Origin: Labedella phragmitis
GTDB taxonomy: Bacteria; Actinomycetota; Actinomycetes; Actinomycetales; Microbacteriaceae
NCBI RefSeq assembly: GCF_004078635.1
Contig: NZ_RZNB01000001.1
Span: forward strand, 186,001 to 250,000
DNA length: 64,000 nucleotides
Direction: 5' to 3'
Shown: positions 42,735-50,746 of the stretch, in pieces
Position numbering within the stretch: position 1 is the first letter of the stretch
Layout: each line of letters begins with the position of its first letter
Program-made: the position numbers and the translations under genes
Notes under the pieces: model-generated
Told to the model about the DNA's origin: nothing
Databases searched by the model: none
What the model saw: only the letters and a program-made list of their open reading frames with translations

Positions 42735-45320
42735 ATGGCAGACGACACCACTCCGGACGAGACCCCCACGGAAGCGGTCGGCCCGCACGGCAGGATCGAC
42801 CAGGTCGACCTCCAGCTCGAGATGCAGCGGTCGTACCTCGACTACGCGATGAGCGTCATCGTGGGTCGAGCGCTCCCCGAGGTGCGTGACGGCCTGAAGC
42901 CCGTGCATCGCCGCGTGATCTACGCGATGTACGACGGCGGTTACCGCCCCGACAAGGCGTTCTCGAAGTGCGCGCGTGTCGTCGGCGACGTCATGGGCCA
43001 GTTCCACCCGCACGGCGACTCGGCGATCTACGACGCGCTCGTGCGCCTCGTCCAGCCGTGGAGCCTCCGGTACCCGCTCGCCCTCGGTCAGGGTAACTTC
43101 GGCTCTCCCGGCAACGACGGTGCCGCCGCCCCCCGGTACACCGAGACGAAGATGGCCCCTCTCGCCCTCGAGATGGTGCGCGACATCGACGAGGACACCG
43201 TCGACTTCGGCGACAACTACGACGGTCGCACGCAAGAGCCGCTCGTGCTGCCGAGCCGCTTCCCGAACCTCCTCGTCAACGGCTCCGTCGGCATCGCCGT
43301 CGGTATGGCCACGAACATCCCCCCGCACAACCTGCGCGAGGTGTCCGAGGGCGCACTGTGGCACCTCGCCCACCCCGAGGCGTCGCGCGAGGAGCTGCTC
43401 GAGGCGCTCATGCAGCGCATCAAGGGACCGGACTTCCCCACGGGGGCGCAGATCCTCGGAACCAAGGGCATCCATGACGCGTACCTGACGGGCCGCGGCT
43501 CGATCACGATGCGCGCGGTCGTGAGCGTCGAGGAGATCCAGGGCCGCACGTCCCTCGTCGTCACGGAGCTGCCGTACCAGGTCAACCCGGACAACCTCGC
43601 GATCAAGATCGCCGACCTCGTCAAGGACGGCAAGGTCACGGGCATCGCCGACATCAACGACGAGACGTCGGGCCGCACCGGTCAGCGACTCGTCATCACG
43701 CTCAAGCGAGACGCCGTGCCGAAGGTCGTGCTCAACAACCTCTACAAGCACACGCAGCTGCAGGAGAACTTCGGCGCGAACATGCTCGCGATCGTCGACG
43801 GTGTTCCGCGCACGCTCGCTCTCGACGGCTTCATCTCCGCGTGGGTCTCGCACCAGATCGAGGTCATCGTGCGGCGCACGCAGTTCCGCCTGAACAAGGC
43901 GGAAGCGGATGCCCACATCCAGCGCGGTTACGTGCTCGCGCTCGACGCCCTCGACGAGGTCATCGCGCTCATCCGCCGCTCGCCCGACGTCGAGGAGGCC
44001 CGCACGGGCCTCATGGAACTGCTCGGAGTCGACCAGCTCCAGGCCGACGCCATCCTCGCGATGCAGCTCCGTCGCCTCGCGGCCCTCGAGCGCCAGAAGA
44101 TCATCGATCGTTTGGCCGAGCTCGAGCTCGAGATCGCCGAGTACAAGGCGATCCTCGCGAGCCCGGAGCGTCAGCGCACGATCGTGTCCGACGAGCTCAC
44201 CGAGATCGTCGAGCGCTTCGGCGACGACCGCCGCACGGAGATCATGTTCGGCTTCGACGGCGACATGTCGATGGAGGACCTCATCCCCGAAGAGGAGATG
44301 GTCGTCTCAGTCACGCGTGGCGGGTACATCAAGCGCACGCGCAGCGACAACTACCGCCAGCAGCACCGCGGCGGCAAGGGCGTCAAGGGCGCCCAGCTCC
44401 GCGCGGACGACGTCGTCGAGCACTTCTTCGTCACGACGACGCACCACTGGCTCCTGTTCTTCACGGACAAGGGCCGGGTCTACCGCGCGAAGGCGTACGA
44501 GGTGCAGGAGGCCGGCCGCGACGCGAAGGGTCAGCACGTCGCCAACCTGCTCGCGATGCAGCCGGACGAGCAGATCGCCCAGATCCTCGACATCCCCGAC
44601 TACGAAGCAGCGAAGTACCTCGTGCTCGCGACGCGCAACGGCCTCGTCAAGAAGACGACGCTCACCGAGTACGACACGAACCGGTCGGGCGGCATCATCG
44701 CGATCAACCTCCGCGAGGGCGACGAGCTCGTCTCGGCCCTGCTCGTGGAGGAGGACAGCGACATGCTGCTCGTCTCGCGTCACGGCATGTCGATTCGGTT
44801 CACGGCGAACGACGAGACGCTCCGCCCCATGGGGCGCTCCACGTCGGGAGTCATCGGGATGCACTTCCGCGGCTCGGACGAGCTCCTCTCGGCCTCCGTC
44901 CTGCCGGCCGACGGGTCGTCCGCGTCCGTGTTCGTCGTGACCGAGGGCGGCTACGCCAAGCGCACGGCCGTCGATCAATACCGACTGCAGGGCCGAGGCG
45001 GAATCGGCATCAAGGTGGCCAAGCTGAGCGAGGATCGCGGCGACCTCGCCGGCGCCCTCATCGCGGGCGAGGACGACGAGGTGCTTGTGGTTCTTGCCAG
45101 CGGCAAGGTGGTACGCTCTGCCGTGGCCGAGGTCCCCACCAAGGGACGTGACACGATGGGCGTGGTCTTCGCCCGTTTCGCGGACGACGACCGCATCATC
45201 GCTCTGGCGAAGAACAGCGACAGGAACCTCACGGCGGAAGCCGTGGCGGAACCCGACGAGTCCGGAACGACTGACGAGAACGCCCCGAGCGTGGACGAAC
45301 AGCAGGAAGAGCAGGCATGA
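42735..45320 (+). CDS. gyrA: DNA gyrase subunit A
   Basis: This 861-aa DNA-cleaving subunit of gyrase has the active-site Tyr135 in '[10 protein letters not shown]'. The quinolone-resistance region reads '[13 protein letters not shown]', with Ser96 and Asp100 at the positions equal to E. coli Ser83/Asp87, i.e. the susceptible-type residues. The C-terminal beta-pinwheel includes the GyrA box '[10 protein letters not shown]' (residue ~545) as expected for gyrase rather than topoisomerase IV. It overlaps the downstream DUF3566 gene by 4 bp (ATGA). Confidence 0.98.
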   Translation: MADDTTPDETPTEAVGPHGRIDQVDLQLEMQRSYLDYAMSVIVGRALPEVRDGLKPVHRRVIYAMYDGGYRPDKAFSKCARVVGDVMGQFHPHGDSAIYDALVRLVQPWSLRYPLALGQGNFGSPGNDGAAAPRYTETKMAPLALEMVRDIDEDTVDFGDNYDGRTQEPLVLPSRFPNLLVNGSVGIAVGMATNIPPHNLREVSEGALWHLAHPEASREELLEALMQRIKGPDFPTGAQILGTKGIHDAYLTGRGSITMRAVVSVEEIQGRTSLVVTELPYQVNPDNLAIKIADLVKDGKVTGIADINDETSGRTGQRLVITLKRDAVPKVVLNNLYKHTQLQENFGANMLAIVDGVPRTLALDGFISAWVSHQIEVIVRRTQFRLNKAEADAHIQRGYVLALDALDEVIALIRRSPDVEEARTGLMELLGVDQLQADAILAMQLRRLAALERQKIIDRLAELELEIAEYKAILASPERQRTIVSDELTEIVERFGDDRRTEIMFGFDGDMSMEDLIPEEEMVVSVTRGGYIKRTRSDNYRQQHRGGKGVKGAQLRADDVVEHFFVTTTHHWLLFFTDKGRVYRAKAYEVQEAGRDAKGQHVANLLAMQPDEQIAQILDIPDYEAAKYLVLATRNGLVKKTTLTEYDTNRSGGIIAINLREGDELVSALLVEEDSDMLLVSRHGMSIRFTANDETLRPMGRSTSGVIGMHFRGSDELLSASVLPADGSSASVFVVTEGGYAKRTAVDQYRLQGRGGIGIKVAKLSEDRGDLAGALIAGEDDEVLVVLASGKVVRSAVAEVPTKGRDTMGVVFARFADDDRIIALAKNSDRNLTAEAVAEPDESGTTDENAPSVDEQQEEQA

Positions 45321-45721
45321 GCACCGTCGCAGACAAACTCGCGAAGAAATCGGCCAAGAAGCCATCGAGCAAGCAGGTCCGACTGAAGCTCGTGTACATC
45401 GACTTCTGGTCGGCGGTGAAGCTGTCGTTCCTCCTCGCGATCGCCGTCGCCATCATCACGATCGTGGCCGCGTTCCTGATCTACACGGTCATCGAGCGCA
45501 CGGGTGTGCTCGAGAGCATCAACGGTCTGTACCAGGCCGTCGCCGGTGAGGGCGACGACCTCACGGCGCTCTTCGGACTCAACCGCATCATGGGCTTCGC
45601 GCTCGTGGCTGCCGTGCTCAACCTCATCGTCGTGACGGCGCTCGGCGCCCTGAGCGCCGCGCTCTACAACCTGAGCGTCAAGATCACGGGCGGCGTGCTC
45701 GTCGGTTTCACCAACAACTGA
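45317..45721 (+). CDS. DUF3566-family transmembrane protein
   Basis: This 134-aa membrane protein has a basic Lys/Ser/Ala-rich N-terminus ('[20 protein letters not shown]'), a helix '[21 protein letters not shown]', an extracellular loop and a second helix '[21 protein letters not shown]', ending in a conserved cytoplasmic tail ('[18 protein letters not shown]'). DUF3566 proteins stand directly after gyrA in nearly all actinobacteria; their role is unknown. The ATGA overlap with gyrA suggests translational coupling. Confidence 0.92.
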   Translation: MSTVADKLAKKSAKKPSSKQVRLKLVYIDFWSAVKLSFLLAIAVAIITIVAAFLIYTVIERTGVLESINGLYQAVAGEGDDLTALFGLNRIMGFALVAAVLNLIVVTALGALSAALYNLSVKITGGVLVGFTNN

Positions 45722-45738
45722 CGCTTCCCACCGTCGAA

Positions 45739-45769
45739 CGGTCCTCGAGTCCAACGGACTCGAGGACCG
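45739..45769 (+). terminator. Hairpin terminator after gyrBA-DUF3566
   Basis: CGGTCCTCGAGTCC (45739-45752) pairs with GGACTCGAGGACCG (45756-45769) in a perfect 14-bp stem with a 3-base loop; a short T-rich stretch (CTTCGCTT) follows. Confidence 0.8.
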
Positions 45770-45818
45770 CTTCGCTTAACGCCACGGGCCGACGAGCTTC
45801 ACGACCGGGCGGACCCGA

Positions 45819-45848
45819 TTGGGATTAGCCGACTAATTCGGGTAATCT
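45819..45848 (+). promoter_or_regulatory. Predicted promoter of the tRNA-Ile/tRNA-Ala pair
   Basis: TTGGGA (45819-45824) and TAATCT (45843-45848) are spaced by 18 bp and resemble sigma-A hexamers. The -10 ends 18 bp before the tRNA-Ile gene. Confidence 0.5.
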
Positions 45849-45866
45849 CTACTTCGGTCCACCCAC

Positions 45867-45940
45867 GGGGATATAGCTCAGGCGGTTAGAGCGCTTCACT
45901 GATAATGAAGAGGTCCGAGGTTCAAGTCCTCGTATCCCCA
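45867..45940 (+). tRNA. tRNA-Ile (GAT)
   Basis: This 74-nt cloverleaf has the acceptor stem GGGGATA pairing with TATCCCC and discriminator A. The D-arm contains 'AGCTCAGGCGGTTAGAGC', the anticodon arm 'CTTCACTGATAATGAAG' carries GAT, and the T-loop is TTCAAGT. CCA is not encoded. Confidence 0.97.
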
Positions 45941-45973
45941 CTCCGCTCATCAGGATCAAACCCTGGTGAGCAC

Positions 45974-46046
45974 GGGGCCTTAGCTCAGTTGGTAGAGCGC
46001 CTGCTTTGCAAGCAGGATGTCGGGAGTTCGATTCTCCCAGGCTCCA
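45974..46046 (+). tRNA. tRNA-Ala (TGC)
   Basis: This 73-nt cloverleaf has the acceptor GGGGCCT pairing with AGGCTCC (one G-U) and discriminator A. The anticodon arm 'CCTGCTTTGCAAGCAGG' carries TGC, and the T-arm is 'GGGAGTTCGATTCTCCC'. It lies 33 bp after tRNA-Ile, probably on the same transcript. Confidence 0.97.
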
Positions 46047-46249
46047 CAGTCTTCACTGCCCGGACGATCCACGATCGGATCGATCTGCGATTCACGGCCT
46101 GGTCGGGCCCGCGCTCGTGCGTCGCCTGTCGGTCGCCATCGGGTCGCGCCGGCTCGGTGCGCTCCCCGTGTCGCACGGCTACGTCTCACCCTCAAGGCGG
46201 TTGTCGGGGGGTGGCATCCGTGGTCCACTGAGTGCGGAGGCTGATTCCC

Positions 46250-46591
46250 ATGAGTGAACCGACCGCACGATCCACGCCACCCGTCGGCAGCGTCGTCAGA
46301 CTGTGGCACGGCTGGGTCGAGACACGGAACAAGGACGAGTACATCGCGTACATGGACCGGTCCGGCATGGCCGGCTACCGTGAGACGCCCGGCAACCTCG
46401 GCGCGTACATCATGTCGCGGGACCACGAGGACGGTCGCTCCACGATTGTGACCGTCTCCTACTGGGAGTCCTTCGACGCGATCCGCGCCTTCGCCGGCGA
46501 CGAGATCGACCGTGCCCGGTTCTATCCGGAGGACGACCAGTTCCTCGTCGACCGCGAGTGGATCGTGACCCACTTCACCGTCGGAGCCTGA
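46250..46591 (+). CDS. Antibiotic-biosynthesis-monooxygenase-like (dimeric alpha+beta barrel) protein
   Basis: This 113-aa protein has the ABM-like ferredoxin fold: 'SVVRLWHGWVETRNKDEYIAYM', 'GAYIMSRDHEDGRSTIVTVSYW' and 'SFDAIRAFAGDEIDRARFYPED' (sequence blocks in order). Such proteins range from small monooxygenases to heme-degrading or stress-related dimers; nothing here fixes the role. GGAGG stands about 10 bases before the ATG at 46250. It is monocistronic and downstream of the tRNA pair. Confidence 0.8.
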   Translation: MSEPTARSTPPVGSVVRLWHGWVETRNKDEYIAYMDRSGMAGYRETPGNLGAYIMSRDHEDGRSTIVTVSYWESFDAIRAFAGDEIDRARFYPEDDQFLVDREWIVTHFTVGA

Positions 46592-46600
46592 CCCGCGCCG

Positions 46601-46789
46601 TCAGCGTCGGAGGCCGCGTGCTCCTGATCGGATGAACAGGGCGAAGAAGACCATGAACGCCACGGCGGCGAGAACCGGTGGGACGTACCAGCCGGTGACC
46701 GGTCCGGCGACGAGCAGGAACCCGCTGATGAGCGTCGACAGGAACAGGGTCGTCGATGTCCGCGATCTCACGGTGTCCTCGTCCGTCAT
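46601..46789 (-). CDS. Small two-helix membrane protein
   Basis: This 62-aa protein has two hydrophobic segments, 'LFLSTLISGFLLVAGPVTGWY' (key 'STLISGFLLVAG') and 'LAAVAFMVFFALFIRSG', with a charged C-terminus. Its start overlaps the glycerate-kinase stop by 4 bp (ATGA), supporting a coupled real gene despite its small size. No family is recognised. Confidence 0.7.
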   Translation of the reverse strand: MTDEDTVRSRTSTTLFLSTLISGFLLVAGPVTGWYVPPVLAAVAFMVFFALFIRSGARGLRR

Positions 46790-47868
46790 GATCCCATCCC
46801 TTCGATCACGAGGCGTGCGAGCTCAGCGCCCGCCTCACCGAGTGCATCGAGCGTGTCCTCGAATGCGCGTTCGCGACCGACCAGATCGACGAGGTCCACC
46901 GTGGCCATGAAAGCGGATACGTCGGCCTCGATCGTCCCCGCGACGAGCATCGCGCGCCCCGGGGCGAGAGCGGCCACGTAGGCCGGCGCCTTCCCGGATG
47001 CCGTCTGCGCGTCGAAGCGCCCCTCGCCGGTGACGACGAGGTCGGCGGACGCGGCGAGGTCCGGCAGGCCGAGTTCCCGACCGAGGGCTGCGGCACCCGA
47101 CACGATGACGGCTCCCCACTCGAGGAGAGCCCACCCCGTTCCCCCTGCGGCGCCGGCCCCGGGCGTCGAGGGATCGACGCTGCCGAGTGATGCGAGATGG
47201 GCGAGGTTGTCGTCGAGGAGCGGGATGTCGTCGGCCTCGGCCCCCTTCTGCGGTCCGAAGACGGCAGCGGCCCCGCTGGGGCCGAGGAGGGGGTTGGACA
47301 CGTCACACAGCACGACCACGCCTCCCGGTGGCGGCGGGCGCAGCGTGGACAGGTCGAGGACGGCCGCCTCGGCGAGGCCGGCGTTGCCGGGACCGATCGC
47401 GTCGCCGTCCGCGTCGACGAGCCGCGCGCCGAGAGCGGCGAGCATTCCGGCTCCGCCGTCCGTCGACGCGCTGCTGCCGATTCCCACGAGGAGCCGCGTC
47501 GCACCGGAGTCGAGTGCGTCGGCGATCACCTCGCCGAGCCCGTAGGTGCTGGCGAGGAAGGGCTGATCGGTGCCCCAGAGCTCGATGCCGGATGCGGACG
47601 CGAGCTCGACGACGGCCGTGCCGTCCGCGAGCTCGAGCCATGTGCTGGTGGCCGGTCCCTCGGGGCCATCGACCTCGACATCGTGGCGGACCCCGCCCGG
47701 GTGAGCGACCGCGAAGCTCTCGACCGTACCCTCACCGCCGTCGGCGAGAGGTGCGAGCACGACGTCGTCGGTGGGGCGCTCGCGGCGCCAGCCCTCAGCG
47801 ACGGCGGCAGCGACACGATCGGCGCTCGCCGTGCCCTTGAAGGAGTCGGGGGCGACGACGACACGCAT
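46786..47868 (-). CDS. Glycerate kinase
   Basis: This 360-aa GckA/GlxK-type kinase phosphorylates D-glycerate. Family blocks are the N-terminal 'VVVAPDSFKGTASADRVAAAVAEG', 'PLADGGEGTVESF', 'LLVGIGSSASTDGGAGMLAALG' (key 'GSSASTDGGAG') and 'DLVVTGEGRFDAQTASGKAP' (key 'TGEGRFDAQT'). Start ATG 47868 is the only one consistent with the family N-terminus; the longer frame upstream is spurious. It feeds glyoxylate/serine-derived glycerate into glycolysis. Confidence 0.93.
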   Translation of the reverse strand: MRVVVAPDSFKGTASADRVAAAVAEGWRRERPTDDVVLAPLADGGEGTVESFAVAHPGGVRHDVEVDGPEGPATSTWLELADGTAVVELASASGIELWGTDQPFLASTYGLGEVIADALDSGATRLLVGIGSSASTDGGAGMLAALGARLVDADGDAIGPGNAGLAEAAVLDLSTLRPPPPGGVVVLCDVSNPLLGPSGAAAVFGPQKGAEADDIPLLDDNLAHLASLGSVDPSTPGAGAAGGTGWALLEWGAVIVSGAAALGRELGLPDLAASADLVVTGEGRFDAQTASGKAPAYVAALAPGRAMLVAGTIEADVSAFMATVDLVDLVGRERAFEDTLDALGEAGAELARLVIEGMGS

Positions 47869-48073
47869 GCGTCCATCATGCCCTGCGACATCGATCCGAC
47901 CGAGACCCGCAACCCGGTCGTTATACACCTGGTGACAGCGCTTGCCGGTGTTTCCGCTCGGGATGCCGCGGGGGCCGCGGCCGGGAAGAGGCTCGTGCGC
48001 TTCTCGACTGACACACCGACGCCTGGTGCGTCGACCCCTCCCACAGATGGTCCGCCGCTTGCAGGATGAGGAC

Positions 48074-48535
48074 ATGGCTACTTCTCAACACGATGGTCCT
48101 GATGCCGCGCACGTCCGGCCGGAGGGCGTCGACGACACGACGGTCGAGGCGCTCGGGAAGCTCTCGGAGGCTCTCGAGGTCGTCGAGCAGGCGCGCGGGT
48201 TCCTCTACGGCTTCCATCGACTGACGGGTAAAGCCGATCTCGCTCTCGGCGAGGCCGTCGAGATGCTTCGAGAGGCGGGCCACGACGAGCTCGCCGACAC
48301 CGTCGATCGTGAGCTCGTCGGTCGGAACGTCATCGAGGGCCGCTGGACCTTCCAGATCGTCGAGGACTACGACGACGGCTACTACGCCACGTTCCGGGAC
48401 CTGGAGCGCGCGGCGCGCGAGCAGCTCGCGAACGGTAAGCGGCATCTCTTCGAAGCCGAGATGAAGGAGGACCGTCGCACGCACGGCCTCCGTCACCACG
48501 AGGCGCTGCCCGTCGACGCCGACGAGGTCGAGTAG
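48074..48535 (+). CDS. Conserved hypothetical protein
   Basis: This 153-aa soluble, acidic, mainly helical protein ('ALGKLSEALEVVEQARGFLYGFHRLTG', 'MLREAGHDELADTVDRELVGRNVIEGRWT') is followed by a short basic C-terminus. I do not recognise a defined domain, but the sequence looks like an actinobacterial conserved protein with strong coding bias. AGGATGAGGAC immediately precedes the ATG at 48074; the frame opening further upstream overlaps the divergent glycerate-kinase promoter. Function unknown. Confidence 0.75.
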   Translation: MATSQHDGPDAAHVRPEGVDDTTVEALGKLSEALEVVEQARGFLYGFHRLTGKADLALGEAVEMLREAGHDELADTVDRELVGRNVIEGRWTFQIVEDYDDGYYATFRDLERAAREQLANGKRHLFEAEMKEDRRTHGLRHHEALPVDADEVE

Positions 48536-48578
48536 CGCGGAGGCGTGACGGCGGCCGCCGGGAGGTCGGCGAAGCGGG

Positions 48579-49796
48579 TCAAGCTGCGGGGCAGACCGGC
48601 GTCGATTCGGTGATGCCGGCCGGCACCGTCCGACTGCGGCGGGCCAAGAGCTCGGGGAGGAGCGAGCCGAGCGCGAGGAGCGACATCACCGCGCCGAGCA
48701 GCAGAGGGGACAACACGCCGAACGCATCGGCGGCCACTCCCCCGAGCGCGGTCCCGAGCAGGATCCCACCGGTCACGATCGTCGGGAGCATCGATGTGAC
48801 GGCCGGCCCGGAACCGCCGCGCTCGACCACGCGCGCCGTGTGTGCGGGGTTGAGCGAGACGCCGGTCACCCCGATGACGACGAGGGCGAGCAGGACGACC
48901 GGGACGGACGTCGGCGCGAGCCAGAACGCGAGCAGGCCGGCGGTGAGCACGACGAGGCCGATCGCGACGACGAGCGTCGGGCCGCGGGGTGTCAAGCGGC
49001 CGACGACCGTATTGCCGACCACCGATGCCAATCCGTAGAGGGCGAGCAGCCACGGAACGACGGTCGGGTCGACACCGGTCACGCGCTCGAGGATCGTGCT
49101 GAAGAAGCCGAACCCCGCGAGGGTGGCTCCGATCGCGAGACCCGCCGTCCCGAACAGCACCCACAACCGCGCGTCACGCAGGGGGCGCAGCATCTCGCGG
49201 AACGGCAGCGGAGCGACTCCCGCCAGGCGCGGCATGGCGGAGACGATCGCGGCGGCCGCGACGAGAACGAGGATCGTGTCGAGGTGGAACGCCCAGCGCC
49301 ACTCGAGCAGCCGACCAGCGAGCGTCGCGAGCGGAAGACCGAGGGTCGTGCCGACGGTGACGCCGGTGAAGATGGCCGCGGTCGCGCGCGACTGCAACCG
49401 GTCGGGCACGATGCGCACGGAAACGGACAGAGCGGTTGCGAAGAACGCCGACATCGCCGCTCCCGAGACGAAACGGAGTGCGAGCATCGCGGGCCAGGGC
49501 GAGAGTGTGCCGATCGTCTGCGCGATCGCGAACACGACCATGAGTCCGGCGAGGATCCACCGGGGACCGAAGCGGGCGAGGGGCATCCCGATGAGCCAGG
49601 CACCGATGACCTGGCCGGCGGCGAAGCCCGAGATGAGGAGCGCCGCCTGGCCGATCGGGACGCCGACGTCGGGCGCGATCGCGGGGAGGAGACCCGCGGC
49701 CATGAATTCGCTCGTCACCATCGCGAAGATGCCGCCGGCGATGAGCCAGATCGTGAGCGGCATGCGGTCGGTCCGTGCGGGAGCGGTTGAGGTCAT
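48579..49796 (-). CDS. Major facilitator superfamily transporter
   Basis: This 405-aa MFS protein is predicted to have 12 membrane helices. The N-terminal half shows 'WLIAGGIFAMVTSEFMAAGLLPAIAPDVGV' (a motif of the drug/arabinose-efflux DHA1 type) and 'GMPLARFGPRWILAGLMVVF' as the loop 2-3 motif. Homology to multidrug or sugar efflux proteins is likely; no substrate can be given. It starts 43 bp downstream of the Ku stop on the same strand, so a shared transcript is possible. Confidence 0.88.
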   Translation of the reverse strand: MTSTAPARTDRMPLTIWLIAGGIFAMVTSEFMAAGLLPAIAPDVGVPIGQAALLISGFAAGQVIGAWLIGMPLARFGPRWILAGLMVVFAIAQTIGTLSPWPAMLALRFVSGAAMSAFFATALSVSVRIVPDRLQSRATAAIFTGVTVGTTLGLPLATLAGRLLEWRWAFHLDTILVLVAAAAIVSAMPRLAGVAPLPFREMLRPLRDARLWVLFGTAGLAIGATLAGFGFFSTILERVTGVDPTVVPWLLALYGLASVVGNTVVGRLTPRGPTLVVAIGLVVLTAGLLAFWLAPTSVPVVLLALVVIGVTGVSLNPAHTARVVERGGSGPAVTSMLPTIVTGGILLGTALGGVAADAFGVLSPLLLGAVMSLLALGSLLPELLARRSRTVPAGITESTPVCPAA

Positions 49797-49839
49797 GAGG
49801 GGCGCAACCAGGACCGCTGCCCGCGCATTCCACGCCCGG

Positions 49840-50670
49840 CTACGCGCCCTTCTTGCTCTTCGTCTTCGACTCGGTCGTGGTCTTCTTCCGCGTCGACTCG
49901 ACGCTGCGCTTCAGCGCTTCCATGAGGTCGATGACCTCGCCGTCCCCGTCGTCGTCCTCCGTCTTGCCGAACGTCGCGTCGGTGTCGACGGTGTCGCCCT
50001 GCTCGATCTTCGCCTGGATGAGGGTGCGCAACTGCTGCTGATACTCGTCGGTGAACTTCGAGGGGTCGAAGTCCGACTCGAACGACGCGACGAGCTGCCC
50101 GGCCATGTCGAGTTCGCGCTTCTGGATGCGCACGTCGGCGTCGAGGGAGGGGAACGCCGCCTCCCGCACCTCGTCATCCCAGAGGAGCGTCTGGAGCACG
50201 AGCACGTCGTCGCGCACCCGCAGCGCCGCGAGGCGGGTCTTGCTGCGGAGCGCGAACTGAACGATCGCGGTGCGCTCGGTTGCCTCGAGCGTTCGCCGGA
50301 GCAGCACGTACGACTTGGTCGACTTCGAGTCGGGCTCGAGGTAGTAGCTGCGGTCGAACATGAGCGGATCGATCTGGTCCGTCGGCACGAACTCGACGAC
50401 GTCGATCTCCTTGCTGCGCTCCTCGGGGAGGCTCGAGATGTCGTGCTTCGTCAGGATGACCGTGTGCTCGCCGTCGTCGTACGCCTTGTCGATGTGCTCG
50501 TACGCGACCTTCTCGCCGCAGATCTCGCAGTGCCGTTCGTAGCGGATCCGGCCGCCGTCCTCGTCGTGCACCTGGTGGAGGGAGACGTCGTGGTCCTCCG
50601 TCGCCGAGTACAGCTTCACGGGCACGTTCACGAGGCCGAACGTGATCGAGCCCTTCCAGATGGACCTCAT
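49840..50670 (-). CDS. ku: Non-homologous end-joining protein Ku
   Basis: This 276-aa bacterial Ku homodimerises around DNA ends. The family N-terminus 'MRSIWKGSITFGLVNVPVKL' is followed by 'YERHCEICGEKVAYEHIDKAYDDG' (key 'ICGEKVAYEHI') and the central beta-barrel; the C-terminal tail 'TTTESKTKSKKGA' is short and Lys-rich, typical of mycobacterial-type extensions that bind DNA. It is divergent from ligD, 76 bp apart, the expected NHEJ arrangement. Confidence 0.96.
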   Translation of the reverse strand: MRSIWKGSITFGLVNVPVKLYSATEDHDVSLHQVHDEDGGRIRYERHCEICGEKVAYEHIDKAYDDGEHTVILTKHDISSLPEERSKEIDVVEFVPTDQIDPLMFDRSYYLEPDSKSTKSYVLLRRTLEATERTAIVQFALRSKTRLAALRVRDDVLVLQTLLWDDEVREAAFPSLDADVRIQKRELDMAGQLVASFESDFDPSKFTDEYQQQLRTLIQAKIEQGDTVDTDATFGKTEDDDGDGEVIDLMEALKRSVESTRKKTTTESKTKSKKGA

Positions 50671-50746
50671 GAAGACAGTAAACACCGATGGGGGCCGAAA
50701 TACCGAGGGGTTGACGGTCCGTGCGGCCGAAAGCCTACTGTGGGGC